A stretch of DNA of 64,000 nt from JBKEAJ01 sp047975005. GTDB lineage: Bacteria > Bacteroidota > Bacteroidia > Bacteroidales > Prolixibacteraceae. The stretch's first letter is position 1, and every line of letters starts with the position of its first letter. The notes under the pieces were generated by a model. That model had not been told where the DNA came from. It worked only from the letters and a program-made list of their open reading frames with translations, and did not search any database. Positions 8,232 to 18,002 of the stretch are shown here, in pieces. Location of the stretch: positions 1 to 64,000 of the forward strand of contig JBKECW010000093.1 in the NCBI GenBank assembly GCA_047975005.1, written 5' to 3'. A program made the translations under genes and the position numbers.

Positions 8232-10640
8232 CTACTTTGCATACTTCCACTTTCTCACATAAAAAAAGCATAATCCAAAGGATATTATAATCAATGATGG
8301 AATAATAAGATTTATCAACTGCCACTTTATTTTTTGCTCCCGAACCTTGACTCTGTTCAATAGCCTTATTTGCAACGCTTTCCCTCGCAGCTCCATAACC
8401 CTCTCATTTCCTGCCATATACTGAACTATATTTAATCCAAAGTCCTTATTTGCAAATGTTTGCTGAGAGTATCGATCATAACCTAGCGGGAAAACTTGAG
8501 GTCTACCGTCATCTGTCACAGTGAGTTCATTTAACAGAAAATCTCCGTCTGATATGACAAGTACCTTTGCAGAGTCGCTCTTTTCCTTGAAGCTGTTGGC
8601 TCGCTTTCCATATTGACTAATTGGACGGTTCTTAAATGCCGACGTAAAAACCCCCTCTGCCAACACTGCTGTTGGGACGTACGACAGGTTAAACAACTCT
8701 CCGACAGAGGGCTGATATATGCTTGACAATGAAACCACAGCAGGAGTATTCACCATGCGAGCATTCGACGAAGAGGTCATAAGCACATGTCGACGCGCAC
8801 CTATTGCTCCCCCGACAGTGTCAATACTACTGACAAATTCGCCTTTTACCTTACCAAGGTTTCGACTGATAGGACTATCAGCCGATGGCGACAGAAGAGG
8901 AGAGTAGTGCCACGAGGCAGGCACAAAGTTAGGAGTATCTCCTTTGGCAGCAATATTTACAGGCAGCTTAAGACACTCGACATCTTGCATCAGATTATAA
9001 TTGACCCTAAATCCATATCTAAACAGCTGATCTTGTAAGTTTATATCGTTTGGAAATGCTATAGCACTATACCCCTGCGACAGCGAATCGAGGTCTATAC
9101 GCACAGGATCCAACAGGAAGATAATATTTCCTCCGTTCATCAAGTACTGATCTATTATGAACTTGTCATGCTCTTCAAATGCTTCCTGTGGTCCGTTCAC
9201 TATCAAGACATCAATATTTTTGCCGTAATTCCCCACCCTGTTTATATCGATGTACTCGACCTTGTAATTAATGTCAGCAAGCGCCTGCGCAAAATCAGCC
9301 GTTTCCATTTCGGCTGCCTCACCATAGCCTTCCAAGAAGGAAATATTGTATTTTTTGCCTGACTTCAAGGCACTTATCGCAGACGAAAATTCATATTCCA
9401 GAGTTTCCATGGAATAATTCAAGTTTTCCTCGGCATTAGCACCTGGCACCTGCTTGAGAAGATTAACTCCAACTCTTTCATCTCCAATGGTAACTAGAGC
9501 ACCCGGCACAATAGTTTGAGTCTCAAAACCATCATCTTTGTTAATGTTAAGGTTTACGGCTTTTATACCGTACGAATTCAAATCTTGCAAGGTTTTGTCA
9601 AAAGACTTCGTCGAATAGGGGTCAATGAAATTGACTACTATATTTCCATTTGCATAGGCTTTATAATCATTCAGCTTATCTTTTACAGCCCTTTGCAAAA
9701 ATTTCATATTTACGGGCATCTCACCATCAAGAAACACATCAATATACACTTTATCGTCGACACCTCTAATCAACTCTTTTGAAATTTGAGATATGGAGTA
9801 ACGATTTTCAGACGTTAGATCCCATCTAAAGACAGGTGTATTGAAGAAAGTAATAACAAGAAGAAGAAAAATAGAATATACGGCGGCAATATTCCTCCAC
9901 TTCTTGCGGAGCACTCTCCCGTTTTGCAAGTTACATGTCGCCAACAACAGAAACAATAGAGCGGTAGCGATAAAATAAAAAACATCTCGGCTATCCACCA
10001 CTCCGCGACTAATAGACTGATAATGAGAATTGATACCTAGCAACATCACCCACTCCTTTATTGAGGAAGAGACGTCCATGTATCCGATAAAGTCTAAACC
10101 TATATATCCAACAAAACAAGCAACGACAGAAAGAGTAAAAGCAATTGCCTGATTATCCGTCAGCCCCGAGCAGAAGACCCCTATCCCTGCATATATCGAA
10201 GCCAAAAGTATAAGTCCGATGTATGATCCCCATGTTGCTCCGACATCAACACCTCCGGTGTCAGACCCTAACATATAGACCGTTAGAAAGTATAACAAGG
10301 TAGGAAAGATACATAATGCGGCAAGTACCATGGCACTAAGGTATTTAGCAAGCACTATACTAAAATTGCTAATTGGTCGGGTTTGTTGCAGTTCTAGCGT
10401 TCTCTGTTTTTTCTCTTCTGCAAGGAGCTTCATTGTAATTGCGGGAATCAAAAATAAGAACAACCAAGGCGCAAGATCGAAATATCCATCAATTGAAGCA
10501 TACCCACCATCGAACACATTATAAACACCCGAGAACACCCATAAGAACAAGGCGGATATTACGAGGAATACAATCACTACAAGATACCCGGTAAAGGATC
10601 CGAAAAACTGTGTAAGCTCTTTTTTAAGAATTGCAAACAT
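8232..10640 (-). CDS. gldFG: Fused GldF-GldG: gliding-type ABC transporter permease plus auxiliary protein
   Basis: The 802-residue product joins two proteins that are separate in Flavobacterium. Residues 1-240 form an ABC-2 permease with six membrane segments and the conserved FLIPAITMKLLAEEK and TLELQQTRPIS segments of GldF. After a short basic linker (LRKKWRN) a membrane segment leads into the large extracytoplasmic GldG part, with the ABC-type uncharacterised domain (FLEGYGEA, VLIVNGPQ, GGNIIFLLDP) and a C-terminal membrane helix followed by a basic tail. The partner ATPase GldA is not in the window. In gliding species GldAFG is needed for gliding; here its role is open. Convergent or same-strand neighbours show no operon link. 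Confidence 0.88.
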   Translation of the reverse strand: MFAILKKELTQFFGSFTGYLVVIVFLVISALFLWVFSGVYNVFDGGYASIDGYFDLAPWLFLFLIPAITMKLLAEEKKQRTLELQQTRPISNFSIVLAKYLSAMVLAALCIFPTLLYFLTVYMLGSDTGGVDVGATWGSYIGLILLASIYAGIGVFCSGLTDNQAIAFTLSVVACFVGYIGLDFIGYMDVSSSIKEWVMLLGINSHYQSISRGVVDSRDVFYFIATALLFLLLATCNLQNGRVLRKKWRNIAAVYSIFLLLVITFFNTPVFRWDLTSENRYSISQISKELIRGVDDKVYIDVFLDGEMPVNMKFLQRAVKDKLNDYKAYANGNIVVNFIDPYSTKSFDKTLQDLNSYGIKAVNLNINKDDGFETQTIVPGALVTIGDERVGVNLLKQVPGANAEENLNYSMETLEYEFSSAISALKSGKKYNISFLEGYGEAAEMETADFAQALADINYKVEYIDINRVGNYGKNIDVLIVNGPQEAFEEHDKFIIDQYLMNGGNIIFLLDPVRIDLDSLSQGYSAIAFPNDINLQDQLFRYGFRVNYNLMQDVECLKLPVNIAAKGDTPNFVPASWHYSPLLSPSADSPISRNLGKVKGEFVSSIDTVGGAIGARRHVLMTSSSNARMVNTPAVVSLSSIYQPSVGELFNLSYVPTAVLAEGVFTSAFKNRPISQYGKRANSFKEKSDSAKVLVISDGDFLLNELTVTDDGRPQVFPLGYDRYSQQTFANKDFGLNIVQYMAGNERVMELRGKALQIRLLNRVKVREQKIKWQLINLIIPSLIIISFGLCFFYVRKWKYAK

Positions 10641-10821
10641 TTAAATTGCGTTGAAAGTTAAAAAATTCAATACAAAGATAGCTATATCTTGTCGAATATC
10701 AGGAGTAACTCCAGCAATCTAGCACACAGCGCCATAGCTAGAAGTCAGACTTCCATGTTTCAGGCTTACATGCAAACTCCGAGACAACACTCAGAGACTT
10801 TGCTATAAAAGATGGATGAGT

Positions 10822-11994
10822 CTACTGCTCTCCACCGAGGTCATCGCTATAAACAGCACCTATCAGATTGCGCATATTGTATGTTGACGACATAGTTTGC
10901 CCATACGCTCCGGCTGACAATACCGCCAATAAATCACCTCGCTTGCATGCTGGCAAATATAAGTTTTCTGCAAAAACATCGGATGACTCGCAAATAGGCC
11001 CCACAACGTCATATTTATCAGAGTGGTCAGACTTTGCCGTCAGTGCCAATATTTTATGATATGCCTGATAGAGGCTAGGACGAGCAAGGTCGTTCATTCC
11101 TGCATCGACAATGAGAAATTTCTTGTCAATGCCGAGTTTCGTGTACAACACCTTTGTTATTATACTCCCACATTGCCCCACAATAGAACGCCCAAGCTCG
11201 AAGTGTAGCTGCTGTCCATTGCGTAAATGCAAGTTCTTGTTGAAGGTGCCAAAATATCCTGCAAAATTAGGTATCGGATTCTCAATAGGATTGTGATAGT
11301 CTATACCAAACCCTCCGCCAACATTGATGTGCTCTAGATGGAAACCCTTGTCATCAAACCATTCGCGAATCCCATTAACTTTGAGGCTTAAATTTTTAAA
11401 AACGTCAATATCTGTAATTTGCGACCCCGCATGAAAGTGTATTCCTTTTAGCTCTATGTGTTCGAGCGATTTGAGTTTGCGCCCTACCTCATCAAAGTCC
11501 TTATGGTTAATGCCAAATTTGTTATCTTTTAATCCGGTAGTGATATATTTGTGAGTCTTAGGGTCTATATCAGGATTTATTCTGATTGCAATAGGGGCAA
11601 CCTTCCCCATAGATTCTGCAATATTATTAATCACCTCTATCTCGGGAATAGACTCGCAATTAAAAGAAAAGATGTCATTAGAAAGAGCAACACGTATTTC
11701 TTCATCAGTCTTCCCTACTCCGGCAAAGGCTATTTCTCGACCGTCAAGACCTTGCTTTACGCAATGAGCGACCTCGTTGCCGCTAACACAATCAGCACCT
11801 ATACCTTTAGCAAATATGCGATTAAGTATTTTCTCGTTATTATTTGCTTTTATGGCATAGTGAACGATATAATTATCATACTTATCTCGTTCTTTTGTCA
11901 GCTCAGACAAGGTTTGTTCCAACAAGTCTAAATCGTAGAAATAAAACGGTGTGTTAATGCCGCCAAATCTCTCAATATACTTAACATCAATCAT
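10822..11994 (-). CDS. lysA: Diaminopimelate decarboxylase
   Basis: The 390-residue fold type III PLP enzyme makes L-lysine from meso-diaminopimelate. The PLP lysine is K49 (HYAIKAN), followed by the GADCVSGNE, HFHAGSQ and GGGFGIDYH motifs, and the CESSD active-site cysteine loop is near the C-terminus. It starts one base after the lysC stop, so the two genes are cotranscribed as lysC-lysA, first and last steps of lysine synthesis. Confidence 0.95.
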   Translation of the reverse strand: MIDVKYIERFGGINTPFYFYDLDLLEQTLSELTKERDKYDNYIVHYAIKANNNEKILNRIFAKGIGADCVSGNEVAHCVKQGLDGREIAFAGVGKTDEEIRVALSNDIFSFNCESIPEIEVINNIAESMGKVAPIAIRINPDIDPKTHKYITTGLKDNKFGINHKDFDEVGRKLKSLEHIELKGIHFHAGSQITDIDVFKNLSLKVNGIREWFDDKGFHLEHINVGGGFGIDYHNPIENPIPNFAGYFGTFNKNLHLRNGQQLHFELGRSIVGQCGSIITKVLYTKLGIDKKFLIVDAGMNDLARPSLYQAYHKILALTAKSDHSDKYDVVGPICESSDVFAENLYLPACKRGDLLAVLSAGAYGQTMSSTYNMRNLIGAVYSDDLGGEQ

Positions 11995-11995
11995 A

Positions 11996-13312
11996 TTACG
12001 CCTTATTTAGCAAAGATTCTGACAACCTGCGAAGTGTATCGACTTTGTCTTTAGCCGGTATTAAGACAGAAATATTATGACTACTTCCGCCGAAGGAAAT
12101 CATCCTGATATTAGTATCTTTAAGTACCGACAACACCTCTTGCGCCACACCCGTACTCTCTGTAATATTATTGCCCACTAGACACACAATGCTGTAATCG
12201 TGTTCAACAACAACCTCGCCTAATGCCTCCAGTTCACTAACAATGCCATCAAGGTGCTTTGTATTGTCAATTGTCATAGAGACTGCTACCTCCGAAGTTG
12301 TTACCATGTCAATGGCAGTTTTGTAATTGTCGAACACTTCAAAGATGCGCTTCATAAATCCATATGCCATAAGCATTCGTGCAGAGCGAACCTTCACGGC
12401 TGTTATTCCATCTTTTGCTGCGACAGCCTTTATGCCTGTACGTGTCGTATTGCTATTGATTACAGTACCTCCATCCTGCGGGTTCATAGTGTTCTTCAGC
12501 CTGACTGGGATATTTTTTTCTTTGGTAGGAAATACGGTTTGAGGATGGAGTATTTTTGCTCCAAAATATGCCAATTCCGCAGCCTCAACAAACGACAGCT
12601 CATCTATCTTCATTGTCCCCTCAACATATCTAGGGTCATTGTTATGAAAGCCATCTATATCTGTCCATATTTCTACCTCATCAGCCTCTATGGCTCCTCC
12701 TATAAGTGTAGCTGTATAGTCACTACCACCACGTTGCAAGTTGTCTATGTCGCCCTTGTCGTTCCTGCATATAAATCCCTGTGTAATAAAGTAGTCGATA
12801 TCATCAGAAATATATTGCTTTATATTTTCGGCTATAAATTTAGAATCTGCAAGTTTATCATTGTCAATTTTCATAAACTCCAATGCAGGAATTAGTTTTA
12901 CCCTGAATGCATTTTCCTCCATCAACAGGGTAAACATATTCGTAGACATCAATTCGCCTTGTGCTACTATTATATTTTCTGTACTTTCAGTGTAAGGCGA
13001 ATTGATAACGCTGTCAATTGTATTAAATATGTCGTCTATAATATTCTTGGCTGTCTTTTTTTTGCATTCATCTGAATAAAGTTCGTCAATTGTTGAGTAG
13101 TATTTACTTTTAAGACCTTCTGCTAGACTTTTGCCTTTCGCCGCATCGCCATTTTTTATGCACTCTCCTATCTCAACTAAGGAGTTTGTAGTGCCGGACA
13201 TAGCTGACAACACAACAATCTTTCTATTAGAGTCAGTGATTAATATATTCATTACAGATTTCATCTGCACTGATGAACCCACCGATGTTCCGCCAAACTT
13301 TAATACTTTCAT
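11996..13312 (-). CDS. lysC: Aspartate kinase (monofunctional)
   Basis: The 438-residue enzyme phosphorylates aspartate at the entry to the lysine, threonine and methionine pathways. It has the N-terminal KFGGTSVG nucleotide site, the RGGSDYTA motif and the EIWTDIDG loop, then two C-terminal ACT-type regulatory domains. No homoserine dehydrogenase domain is fused. The linkage to lysA suggests a lysine-directed isoform. A TAGTTTTG -7 element on this strand at 13405-13412 could drive the pair. Confidence 0.95.
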   Translation of the reverse strand: MKVLKFGGTSVGSSVQMKSVMNILITDSNRKIVVLSAMSGTTNSLVEIGECIKNGDAAKGKSLAEGLKSKYYSTIDELYSDECKKKTAKNIIDDIFNTIDSVINSPYTESTENIIVAQGELMSTNMFTLLMEENAFRVKLIPALEFMKIDNDKLADSKFIAENIKQYISDDIDYFITQGFICRNDKGDIDNLQRGGSDYTATLIGGAIEADEVEIWTDIDGFHNNDPRYVEGTMKIDELSFVEAAELAYFGAKILHPQTVFPTKEKNIPVRLKNTMNPQDGGTVINSNTTRTGIKAVAAKDGITAVKVRSARMLMAYGFMKRIFEVFDNYKTAIDMVTTSEVAVSMTIDNTKHLDGIVSELEALGEVVVEHDYSIVCLVGNNITESTGVAQEVLSVLKDTNIRMISFGGSSHNISVLIPAKDKVDTLRRLSESLLNKA

Positions 13313-13465
13313 TTTTTTCTTGATATATTCAGATTTTTAGATATTAAATTTAAGCCCAACGACTTTATTAAACTGCGACAAGGCTATTTAAAAAAAACAA
13401 GTTACAAAACTAATAAACATAAGGATTCCAGAATGCATAAATGCATAAAATCATTGTTAATTTAT

Positions 13466-14095
13466 TTATTCATTGTCAGCATCGTTCGATATTGTCGGAA
13501 ACGAAATCCCATACCTCACTATAATGATACGCAAGACTATAACAAAAGTAATTGGGACAAACTGAGTAATGCCATAAGGAGCTCCGATATAATACAAAAT
13601 CATATACATAGCCCCTCCAACAATACTGACAGTCGCATAAATTTCTTTTCTGAATATTATTGGGATTTCATTAACAAATATATCTCTGATAATACCGCCC
13701 ATACACCCTGTAACCGTCCCTAGAATAATGCAACTTATGACAGAGAATTCGCTCTGAATACCCACCTCAACTCCAACAACTGTAAACATAGCCAAACCTA
13801 TAGTATCAAAAACCATTAAGGGTTTTAGCAGCCGATTAAGCTTCTTTCGATAGATAATTGCAAATATACTTCCGGCTAGTATAGCATAAGTATACATTGT
13901 ATCCTCCAGCCAAAAGACTGCTTTGTTTGCGAGTATGTCTCGTGTTGTTCCTCCGCCTACAGCCGTAACAAAACCTATTATCAAAATACCAAAGGCATCA
14001 AAGCGTTTTGACATTGCTGTCAGTGCTCCTGATATTGACATTGCAAATGTACCGACCACAAATATAACAGTATAAGCTATCTCTATAGAATCCAT
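13466..14095 (-). CDS. TRIC / UPF0126 (YicG-like) cation channel family membrane protein
   Basis: The 209-residue protein contains two repeats of three membrane helices, each with the family signature: GGGTTRDIL in the first half and GGIIRDIF in the second. Members are prokaryotic relatives of the trimeric intracellular cation channels; some have been linked to glycine uptake. I start at the ATG at 14095, since the upstream extension has no family character. The gene lies between lysC and porX with its own spacing on both sides. Confidence 0.88.
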   Translation of the reverse strand: MDSIEIAYTVIFVVGTFAMSISGALTAMSKRFDAFGILIIGFVTAVGGGTTRDILANKAVFWLEDTMYTYAILAGSIFAIIYRKKLNRLLKPLMVFDTIGLAMFTVVGVEVGIQSEFSVISCIILGTVTGCMGGIIRDIFVNEIPIIFRKEIYATVSIVGGAMYMILYYIGAPYGITQFVPITFVIVLRIIIVRYGISFPTISNDADNE

Positions 14096-14220
14096 TATTT
14101 TTTTTTGACGGCACAAATGTAATGAAAAATACGTGTCGCACACCGTATTCAATGTGCTTTATACTGATTCTCGACTCTCGGAGACGTCTATCTTGTTCAA
14201 ATAGTGAGCGTATATGTGTT

Positions 14221-15777
14221 TTATTTTGGCTCGAAGGTTATTATCGGGATTATCATCTCCTCCATCGACACGCCTCCATGCTGAAAGGTGTCTTTATAAT
14301 AATTGGCATAGTAATTATAATTATTTGGATATGCCAGAAAATCGCTATTCTCGGCAAAGATATATGAGGAACTAACGTTTCGTGCAGGCAAAAATGCCTC
14401 TTTAGGACGATGTACATCAAATACTTTCTTGGCGTTGTAGGCAAGATTTTTTCCTAATTTATATCTCAGGTTGGTGTTGGTTTCTCTATCGCCAACGACC
14501 TTAATAGGGTTATCAACCCTGATAGAACCATGATCGGTAGTTAAGACCACCTTCACTTTCTCACCGGCAAGGCGTTTCAGCAAGTCTAGCAAAGTGGAAT
14601 TTCTAAACCAACTATTAGTCAGAGACCTGTATGCTTTCTCGTCATTAGCAAGCTCCTTTATCATCTCCATTTCAGTGCGCGCATGCGACATAATGTCTAC
14701 AAAATTGACTACCAATACGGACAAATCATTGGAAAGAATACTTTTCATATTGCCAAGTATTCTACCTCCAGCTTTGATATTTGTTATTTTGTCAAAAAAC
14801 AGTGTTTCCGTACGGCGGAACCTCTCTAACTGCTTACGCAACAAGGCTTCTTCGTGTTGATTTTTATGTCCGTCATTATCATCATCCTCCCACATCTCGG
14901 GATATATACGCTCTATCTCCGAAGGCATCAATCCTGCAAAGATAGCATTGCGGGCATACATGGTCGCAGTGGGCAGAATACTTGTGTAAAGTCCTTCGTC
15001 TATAGTACGGTAATAAGGACTGAGAGCCGAACTAATTGTACGATATTGATCGTAGCGCAAATTATCGATTACCAACATAAACACCTTGTCGCCATTGTCC
15101 AACAAAGGGAATACCTTTTTCTTTAACAAGTCATGCGACATGAGAGGACGCTCTGAATCCTCATCTTTAAACCACGACAAGTAATTACGTCTAATAAAAC
15201 GGCTATATGCATGATTAGCACTCTCCTTTTGCATCTTTAACACTTCGTCCATTGTCGACTCCTGCGTACTACTCAGTTCAATCTCCCAATGTACGAGTTT
15301 TCGATAAAGATTCTTCCAATCTTCCATACTCATATTGTCGGAAATTTCCATACCTATTTTTGTAAACTCCGACTGATAGGCAGAAGTTGTTGCTTGCGTA
15401 ACTAGTTTATCTTGGTCAATATTCTTCTTAATTGTAAGAAGTATTTGTTTCGGGTTTACAGGTTTTATGAGATAATCGGCAATTTTCGAGCCTATTGCCT
15501 CCTCCATTATCGTCTCCTCCTCGCTTTTGGTTATCATCACAACAGGTATATCCGGTTTTATCTTCTTTATCTCTCCAAGTGTTTCGATACCTGTCATTCC
15601 CGGCATATTTTCGTCTAGAAAGATAATATCAAAATACTCGTCTTTTACTATATCCAGTGCGTCGTGTCCGTTCATTGCCGTCGCAACCTCGAAGTCTTTC
15701 TGTGTCAGAAATAAGATGTGAGCTTTCAATAAATCTATCTCATCATCTACCCATAAGATTTTTGTTTTATTCGCCAT
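14221..15777 (-). CDS. porX: PorX: response regulator with PglZ domain, T9SS regulator
   Basis: The 518-residue protein has a receiver domain (acidic pair D11/D12, phospho-acceptor D55 in IFLDENMPG, T/K switch in MITKSEEE) and, from about residue 200, a PglZ domain of the alkaline phosphatase fold with VIDNLRYDQ, LPTATMYARNA and TTDHGS. This architecture is PorX, which with sensor PorY and sigma factor SigP controls T9SS gene expression in Porphyromonas; the PglZ part has phosphodiesterase activity on oligonucleotides. It is divergent from a predicted T9SS cargo operon, which makes it a candidate local regulator. No porY is in the window. Confidence 0.93.
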   Translation of the reverse strand: MANKTKILWVDDEIDLLKAHILFLTQKDFEVATAMNGHDALDIVKDEYFDIIFLDENMPGMTGIETLGEIKKIKPDIPVVMITKSEEETIMEEAIGSKIADYLIKPVNPKQILLTIKKNIDQDKLVTQATTSAYQSEFTKIGMEISDNMSMEDWKNLYRKLVHWEIELSSTQESTMDEVLKMQKESANHAYSRFIRRNYLSWFKDEDSERPLMSHDLLKKKVFPLLDNGDKVFMLVIDNLRYDQYRTISSALSPYYRTIDEGLYTSILPTATMYARNAIFAGLMPSEIERIYPEMWEDDDNDGHKNQHEEALLRKQLERFRRTETLFFDKITNIKAGGRILGNMKSILSNDLSVLVVNFVDIMSHARTEMEMIKELANDEKAYRSLTNSWFRNSTLLDLLKRLAGEKVKVVLTTDHGSIRVDNPIKVVGDRETNTNLRYKLGKNLAYNAKKVFDVHRPKEAFLPARNVSSSYIFAENSDFLAYPNNYNYYANYYKDTFQHGGVSMEEMIIPIITFEPK

Positions 15778-16017
15778 TTTGATTTTTTTAGTTTTATCTA
15801 TATCAATACAACTGTTTTTTTATTATTTAAGTATAATCACTCTGTTTTTTTGTTTCTCATTACTCTAAATCCACATAATTATGACCATTTTATGAGTGTT
15901 TTGTTTAAAATCTTGAGTACTTTTGCAAGAAATAATAGAATATCAAAGCATTAAATTGTGTTCAGAGAGCATCCTTTTTAATTGTATCTGATGAATTATA
16001 AATCGAAATACAAACCA
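15778..16017. promoter_or_regulatory. Divergent intergenic region between porX and the PNGase F operon
   Basis: This 240-base AT-rich gap must hold both promoters. On the plus strand TACTTTTG (15918-15925) matches the -7 element TAnnTTTG, but the nearest upstream TTTG (15900-15903) has only a 14-base spacer, short of the usual 19-21. I see no convincing -7 box for porX. Confidence 0.4.
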
Positions 16018-17970
16018 ATGAGAAACTTGCATCTAATAACGCTTTTAGCAATAGCTATACTGTCATCTTGTAGCACAAACAACAATAAGCCCAAAACTGA
16101 AAACATTGTATCACATGACAATATAACAGTCGTAACCAACCCCAAAAAAGGAATAAATCCGTATCCAACGTGGGCAATATTCCCCGACAACAGCAAGAAA
16201 ATCAGGCGTATAGTAATGAATGTCACTCTAGGAACACCCGATTCTCTGCCAACCGCACACTGGGACTACTGCGATCATATCAATATCTTACGCACAGGCG
16301 GTGTAAATGGAGAATTGAAAGGATATGAGATTGGTAGAATGCTCACTCCCTACGGAAGCGTTTACAGTAAGGGATGGAAATTTAAGTGGTCTGCAGATGT
16401 TACAGACTTTGCCGACATATTGCGCGACAGCGTGGAGATCGAATATATGCACTCAGGATACGAGCCAACGACAGTCGGTTGGTCTTTAACAATAGACTTC
16501 GACATCACCTATGGCGAACCACACATTGAGCAGCTAGGAATGGACAAACTATGGTATGGCAACTTTGTATACGGTGACTCTACCAATCCCTTTGAGGAGC
16601 AAGTGAAACCCTATGAGTTTACTATGCCCGAAGGTGCAGAAATAGCACGAGTAAGATTGCAACATACTGGTCATGGAATGGACAGAATACGAGGCTGCAG
16701 CGAGTTTTGCAGTCGTTGGCGCAGAATTTACCTCGACAACAACATTGCACAAGAAAAAGATTTGTGGAAGAATTGTGGCGACAACCCACTCTATCCCCAA
16801 GGCGGAACATGGATATTCGACAGGGCGCTATGGTGTCCCGGCGACTTGCAAGAACCCGATATCATCAACACATACCCATCGCAAGGTGATAAACACTTCA
16901 TAAAAATGGAGATGGAACCATATCAGGCGGAAAACGTAAAGCAACCAAAAGAAAACATAAGATCGATGATTTTCTACTATTCTGCTCCTAAAAATCAAAA
17001 CGACGTGTTGCTCGAAGAAATTCTAAAACCCAATAAAGACCCATTCTACAATAGGCTGAACCCTGCCATCAACAATCCAAAAATAAAGATCAGAAACCTT
17101 GGCAGTTCACCGCTTACCAGCCTGACTATCAAATACTACTTCCTAGCAGATGGACAAAGATACAGCGAAAGCGAATATCAGTGGACAGGCAACTTGGCAT
17201 ACTACGAAAGCACAGTCATTGACCTGCCCGGAGTGATATACTACGACAAAAACAGGCAAAATTCCTTTGAGGTAGAGTGCTTACTACCTAACGGACAAAC
17301 AGATGCATGGAAAGGCGACAATAACAAAACGGCAGACTTCGACCCACCAATGGAGATGCCCAATAAATTTGTTATCCAATACAAAACCAACGCCACTCCC
17401 GAGGAGAACTTCATAGAGCTGAGAGACGAGAATGACAACCTGATATACAGCAAGATGCCACAGGATGTTGAACCAAACACTATATACAACGACACCATAA
17501 CGATGCCTAACGGCGTTACAGGCGGCGAGCTAATACTTATAGACACCGCCGGGCAAGGTCTGGAGTTTTGGTATCTGACAGAACAGGGCTACGGCTTCTT
17601 GAGAGTGCTAGACATGAGTGGCAGAATGATTCACGAGTTTGAGAAAGACTGTGGCGACGGAGAGAAGCTGGCATTTAGTGTCTCCGATTCCTTCAACGTA
17701 GACAAATTAGAACCTCAATACTCTTTCACTGTATTCCCTAAACGAGTAAAGGACAAGTTTGTAATCAATATTCACTCCGACACTCCCGACTCTGAGCTGG
17801 AAGTCCGTTTCCTTCAGTTTGGCGAAACTATAAAATCATACAAGTATCAAAAGATTGATAAAGACGAGTACGAATACAATATTGACGACATTGGCGACGG
17901 ACGATACATAGTAGAAATATTCGTCGACGGCGAAAGGAAATTCAAAACACGGATTAATAAGAGTAAGTGA
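16018..17970 (+). CDS. PNGase F-like peptide-N-glycosidase with lipobox and T9SS-type C-terminal domain
   Basis: The 650-residue protein aligns by motif with both jelly-roll domains of Elizabethkingia PNGase F, which releases N-glycans from asparagine. Visible counterparts are WD at D83 (catalytic D60), CSEFC at 227-231 with E229 (catalytic E206 between a disulfide pair), and the C253..C273 pair in NCGDNP..WCPG. The third acidic residue (E118 in PNGase F) is not evident. Residues about 565-650 (FTVFPKRVKDK to DGRYIVEIFVDG..INK) resemble a T9SS type A sorting domain. The N-terminus has a lipobox (LSSC, C18). I start at the ATG at 16018 to place the signal peptide first; TTG 15982 and ATG 15991 are possible. 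It is first of a three-gene operon. Confidence 0.88.
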   Translation: MRNLHLITLLAIAILSSCSTNNNKPKTENIVSHDNITVVTNPKKGINPYPTWAIFPDNSKKIRRIVMNVTLGTPDSLPTAHWDYCDHINILRTGGVNGELKGYEIGRMLTPYGSVYSKGWKFKWSADVTDFADILRDSVEIEYMHSGYEPTTVGWSLTIDFDITYGEPHIEQLGMDKLWYGNFVYGDSTNPFEEQVKPYEFTMPEGAEIARVRLQHTGHGMDRIRGCSEFCSRWRRIYLDNNIAQEKDLWKNCGDNPLYPQGGTWIFDRALWCPGDLQEPDIINTYPSQGDKHFIKMEMEPYQAENVKQPKENIRSMIFYYSAPKNQNDVLLEEILKPNKDPFYNRLNPAINNPKIKIRNLGSSPLTSLTIKYYFLADGQRYSESEYQWTGNLAYYESTVIDLPGVIYYDKNRQNSFEVECLLPNGQTDAWKGDNNKTADFDPPMEMPNKFVIQYKTNATPEENFIELRDENDNLIYSKMPQDVEPNTIYNDTITMPNGVTGGELILIDTAGQGLEFWYLTEQGYGFLRVLDMSGRMIHEFEKDCGDGEKLAFSVSDSFNVDKLEPQYSFTVFPKRVKDKFVINIHSDTPDSELEVRFLQFGETIKSYKYQKIDKDEYEYNIDDIGDGRYIVEIFVDGERKFKTRINKSK

Positions 17971-18002
17971 GACAAGCTCTGGTTAAATGATACAAGCACA
18001 AC

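Noticed and set aside
12254..12895. 213-codon plus-strand frame opposite lysC
   Set aside because: It is antisense to a conserved enzyme; cysteine- and histidine-rich low-quality translation typical of shadows.
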